Shown one piece after another: positions 42,874-44,181 of a stretch of 44,181 nucleotides of DNA. The notes beneath the pieces were generated by a model, which searched no databases, was not told where the DNA came from, and saw nothing but the letters and a program-made list of their open reading frames with translations. The DNA comes from Parabacteroides sp. Marseille-P3160 (lineage in GTDB: Bacteria; Bacteroidota; Bacteroidia; Bacteroidales; Tannerellaceae), in the NCBI RefSeq assembly GCF_900162725.1, contig NZ_LT799418.1:3178216-3222396 (forward strand). The letters are read 5' to 3'. Every line of letters starts with the position of its first letter. Position 1 is the stretch's first letter. A program made the position numbers and the translations under genes.

Positions 42874-44181
42874 TCATTTCTCTAACCGAATCCGAGCGTC
42901 TACGGCAAAAAGCCCCCGGTCGGTTGCTATTAACGGATTGATATCGATTTCTTTAATTTCGCTGGTGAAACGGAGCATCGTTGAAAGGCGGACGATGATG
43001 TCCGCATATTCCTGCTCGTCGATTCCTTTTTGCCCGCGCGTACCTTTAATAATCGGATAACCGCGAAGCGAATGAATCATGGAATAAGTCTCTTCATAAG
43101 AAAGCGGAGCCAAGCCGTAGGATACATCCTTCAGTACTTCGACAAAGATCCCGCCCAATCCGCAAAGGACAACATGCCCGAAGCGGTTTTCGTATGTGGC
43201 CCCCAGGAATAATTCCTGTCCTTTCAGCATCGGCTGCACCAAGATACCCGTTACTTCCGGCAAGTTCATCATCCGCTCGAACTCCAGGCGGAGATGATCT
43301 TCCGTACGGATGTTCAGCGTCACCCCGCCGATATCACTCTTATGGATCGGGCCGACCACTTTCGCCACGACCGGATAGCCGACTTTCTTTGCAAAAGCCA
43401 AGATCTCATCCAGGTCGGATGAAGTATGTTCGTCCACCAGCGGAATATTCGCCGCCTTCAGTAGAATGCGCACCTCGGAGGGATTCAAGAAGCCATTGGA
43501 AGGCAACTGTTCGATAATGCGCCGGACGGCAGGTATATCGATTCCGTAAAGCCGGATATCCGTACTTGCCGGCTTGGGCGTATTCAGCACCCGTGACAGG
43601 GCCGTTCCGAGTGTCACCTCATCCGAAAAGTTCACATGTCCTTTTTTCACAAAGCTCTTCACCTCCGGACTGGCCGTCACGATAGACGGGAGGACGGGAA
43701 AAATAGGTTTGCTGCACTCCCCCATCTTCTTATGGAGCACTTCATAAGCCTCTACTGGCTTGACCAAACCCGGATAGCCGAAAATAACCATCATCAAATC
43801 GACGTTATCGAATTTCTTTTCACAATAATCGATTGCCATCGCCAGGTGCTCCGGCGTCCCGGTTCCGATGATGTCGATCGGGTTGCTGACGGCAGCACCC
43901 GGATACAGTTTGGATTTCAGTTCATTGGCCAATACCGGGTCGAAAGTAGGCACATTCAGCCGTCCCTTGGACAAAGCGTCCGCCAGCATGACCGCCGGCC
44001 CGCCCGCATGGGTGATAATCGCACAGTTTTTGCCTTTTACCTCTTTCAGGGTAAAGATACTGGCCACCGTCGTCAATTCCTCCCGGCTGAAACAACGGAC
44101 GATTCCCGCCTTACGAAACAGCGCCTCCACTGCTGAATCCGAACTGGCGATAGCCGCCGTATGGGAAGAAGCCGCCCGTTT
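42874..44181 (-). CDS. ADP-forming acyl/acetyl-CoA synthetase, partial (5' end outside window)
   Basis: C-terminal 435 residues of an NDP-forming acyl-CoA synthetase, in which alpha (CoA-binding/ligase) and beta (ATP-grasp) parts are normally fused (about 690 residues). The frame stays open to the window edge; the first readable residues KRAASSHTAAIASSDSAVEA match the conserved SHTGALAG-type segment. The CoA-ligase part (GGPAVMLADAL, GAAVSNPIDIIGTGTPEHLA) is followed by an ATP-grasp domain (about residues 220-435: GYPVVAKVVGPIHKSDIGGV, GLGGIFVEVLKDVSYGLAPL, EIDINPLI). It converts acyl-CoA, ADP and phosphate to acid, CoA and ATP, or the reverse. It ends about 60 bases before dnaB and may be on a separate transcript. 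Confidence 0.9.
   Translation of the reverse strand, partial: KRAASSHTAAIASSDSAVEALFRKAGIVRCFSREELTTVASIFTLKEVKGKNCAIITHAGGPAVMLADALSKGRLNVPTFDPVLANELKSKLYPGAAVSNPIDIIGTGTPEHLAMAIDYCEKKFDNVDLMMVIFGYPGLVKPVEAYEVLHKKMGECSKPIFPVLPSIVTASPEVKSFVKKGHVNFSDEVTLGTALSRVLNTPKPASTDIRLYGIDIPAVRRIIEQLPSNGFLNPSEVRILLKAANIPLVDEHTSSDLDEILAFAKKVGYPVVAKVVGPIHKSDIGGVTLNIRTEDHLRLEFERMMNLPEVTGILVQPMLKGQELFLGATYENRFGHVVLCGLGGIFVEVLKDVSYGLAPLSYEETYSMIHSLRGYPIIKGTRGQKGIDEQEYADIIVRLSTMLRFTSEIKEIDINPLIATDRGLFAVDARIRLEK

Noticed and set aside
1-44181. CRISPR array or intact insertion sequence
   Set aside because: No regularly spaced repeat units were seen, and no complete transposase or recombinase gene; the only mobile-element trace is the PD-(D/E)XK remnant near 14.1-14.4 kb.

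Overview
The window is chromosomal DNA from a Bacteroidales bacterium, most like Parabacteroides or Bacteroides. The grounds are three SusC/SusD pairs, a FecI/FecR-type sigma/anti-sigma pair, GH92 mannosidases, heparinase-like lyases, recurrent TAnnTTTG promoter boxes, and few recognisable Shine-Dalgarno sequences. The species cannot be fixed from sequence alone.

Layout. 1-2.1 kb: housekeeping block with lumazine synthase, tRNA-Tyr and tRNA-Gly (promoter inside the end of ribH), a CDGSH iron-sulfur protein, a YhcH-family protein and a YtxH-like membrane protein. 2.2-11.5 kb: polysaccharide utilisation locus 1 (PUL1), made of an ECF sigma factor, a FecR anti-sigma factor, a SusC transducer with an STN domain, a SusD lipoprotein, a terminator, then a GH92 enzyme carrying the residue signature of alpha-1,2-mannosidases. 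This wiring is typical of host-glycan loci. 11.5-13.9 kb: ettA and a secreted DUF1080 protein. 14-16 kb, minus strand: a frameshifted remnant of a PD-(D/E)XK transposase/nuclease, a RelE/ParE toxin with its antitoxin, and a leucine carboxyl methyltransferase-like enzyme.

16.0-38.7 kb: PUL2, one long plus-strand operon. It has two SusC/SusD pairs, a DUF1735-like surface lipoprotein, a beta-helix lipoprotein, three heparinase II/III-fold lyases, a GH88 unsaturated glucuronyl hydrolase and a PL8 lyase. Together these suggest import and lyase-type breakdown of a uronic-acid polysaccharide (glycosaminoglycan-like or exopolysaccharide): lyases leave unsaturated uronates and GH88 removes them. No sulfatase and no regulator gene is present. 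38.9-44.2 kb, minus strand: a second, different GH92, dnaB, and an ADP-forming acyl-CoA synthetase cut by the window edge.

The most interesting feature lies in the 700-base gap before PUL2. A 19-base perfect inverted repeat (16063-16081 and 16484-16502) encloses about 400 bases that hold a complete Bacteroides-type promoter (TTTG-N20-TAGTTTTG). It points away from PUL2 and into a strong terminator formed by the left repeat. Inversion would aim the promoter at the PUL2 susC gene. This is the architecture of a phase-variable invertible promoter, read here in the presumed OFF orientation. A second notable feature is an imperfect direct repeat of about 57 bases around the AT-rich beta-helix gene, which leaves a vestigial copy of the C-terminus of the preceding gene and marks a recombination event inside the operon.
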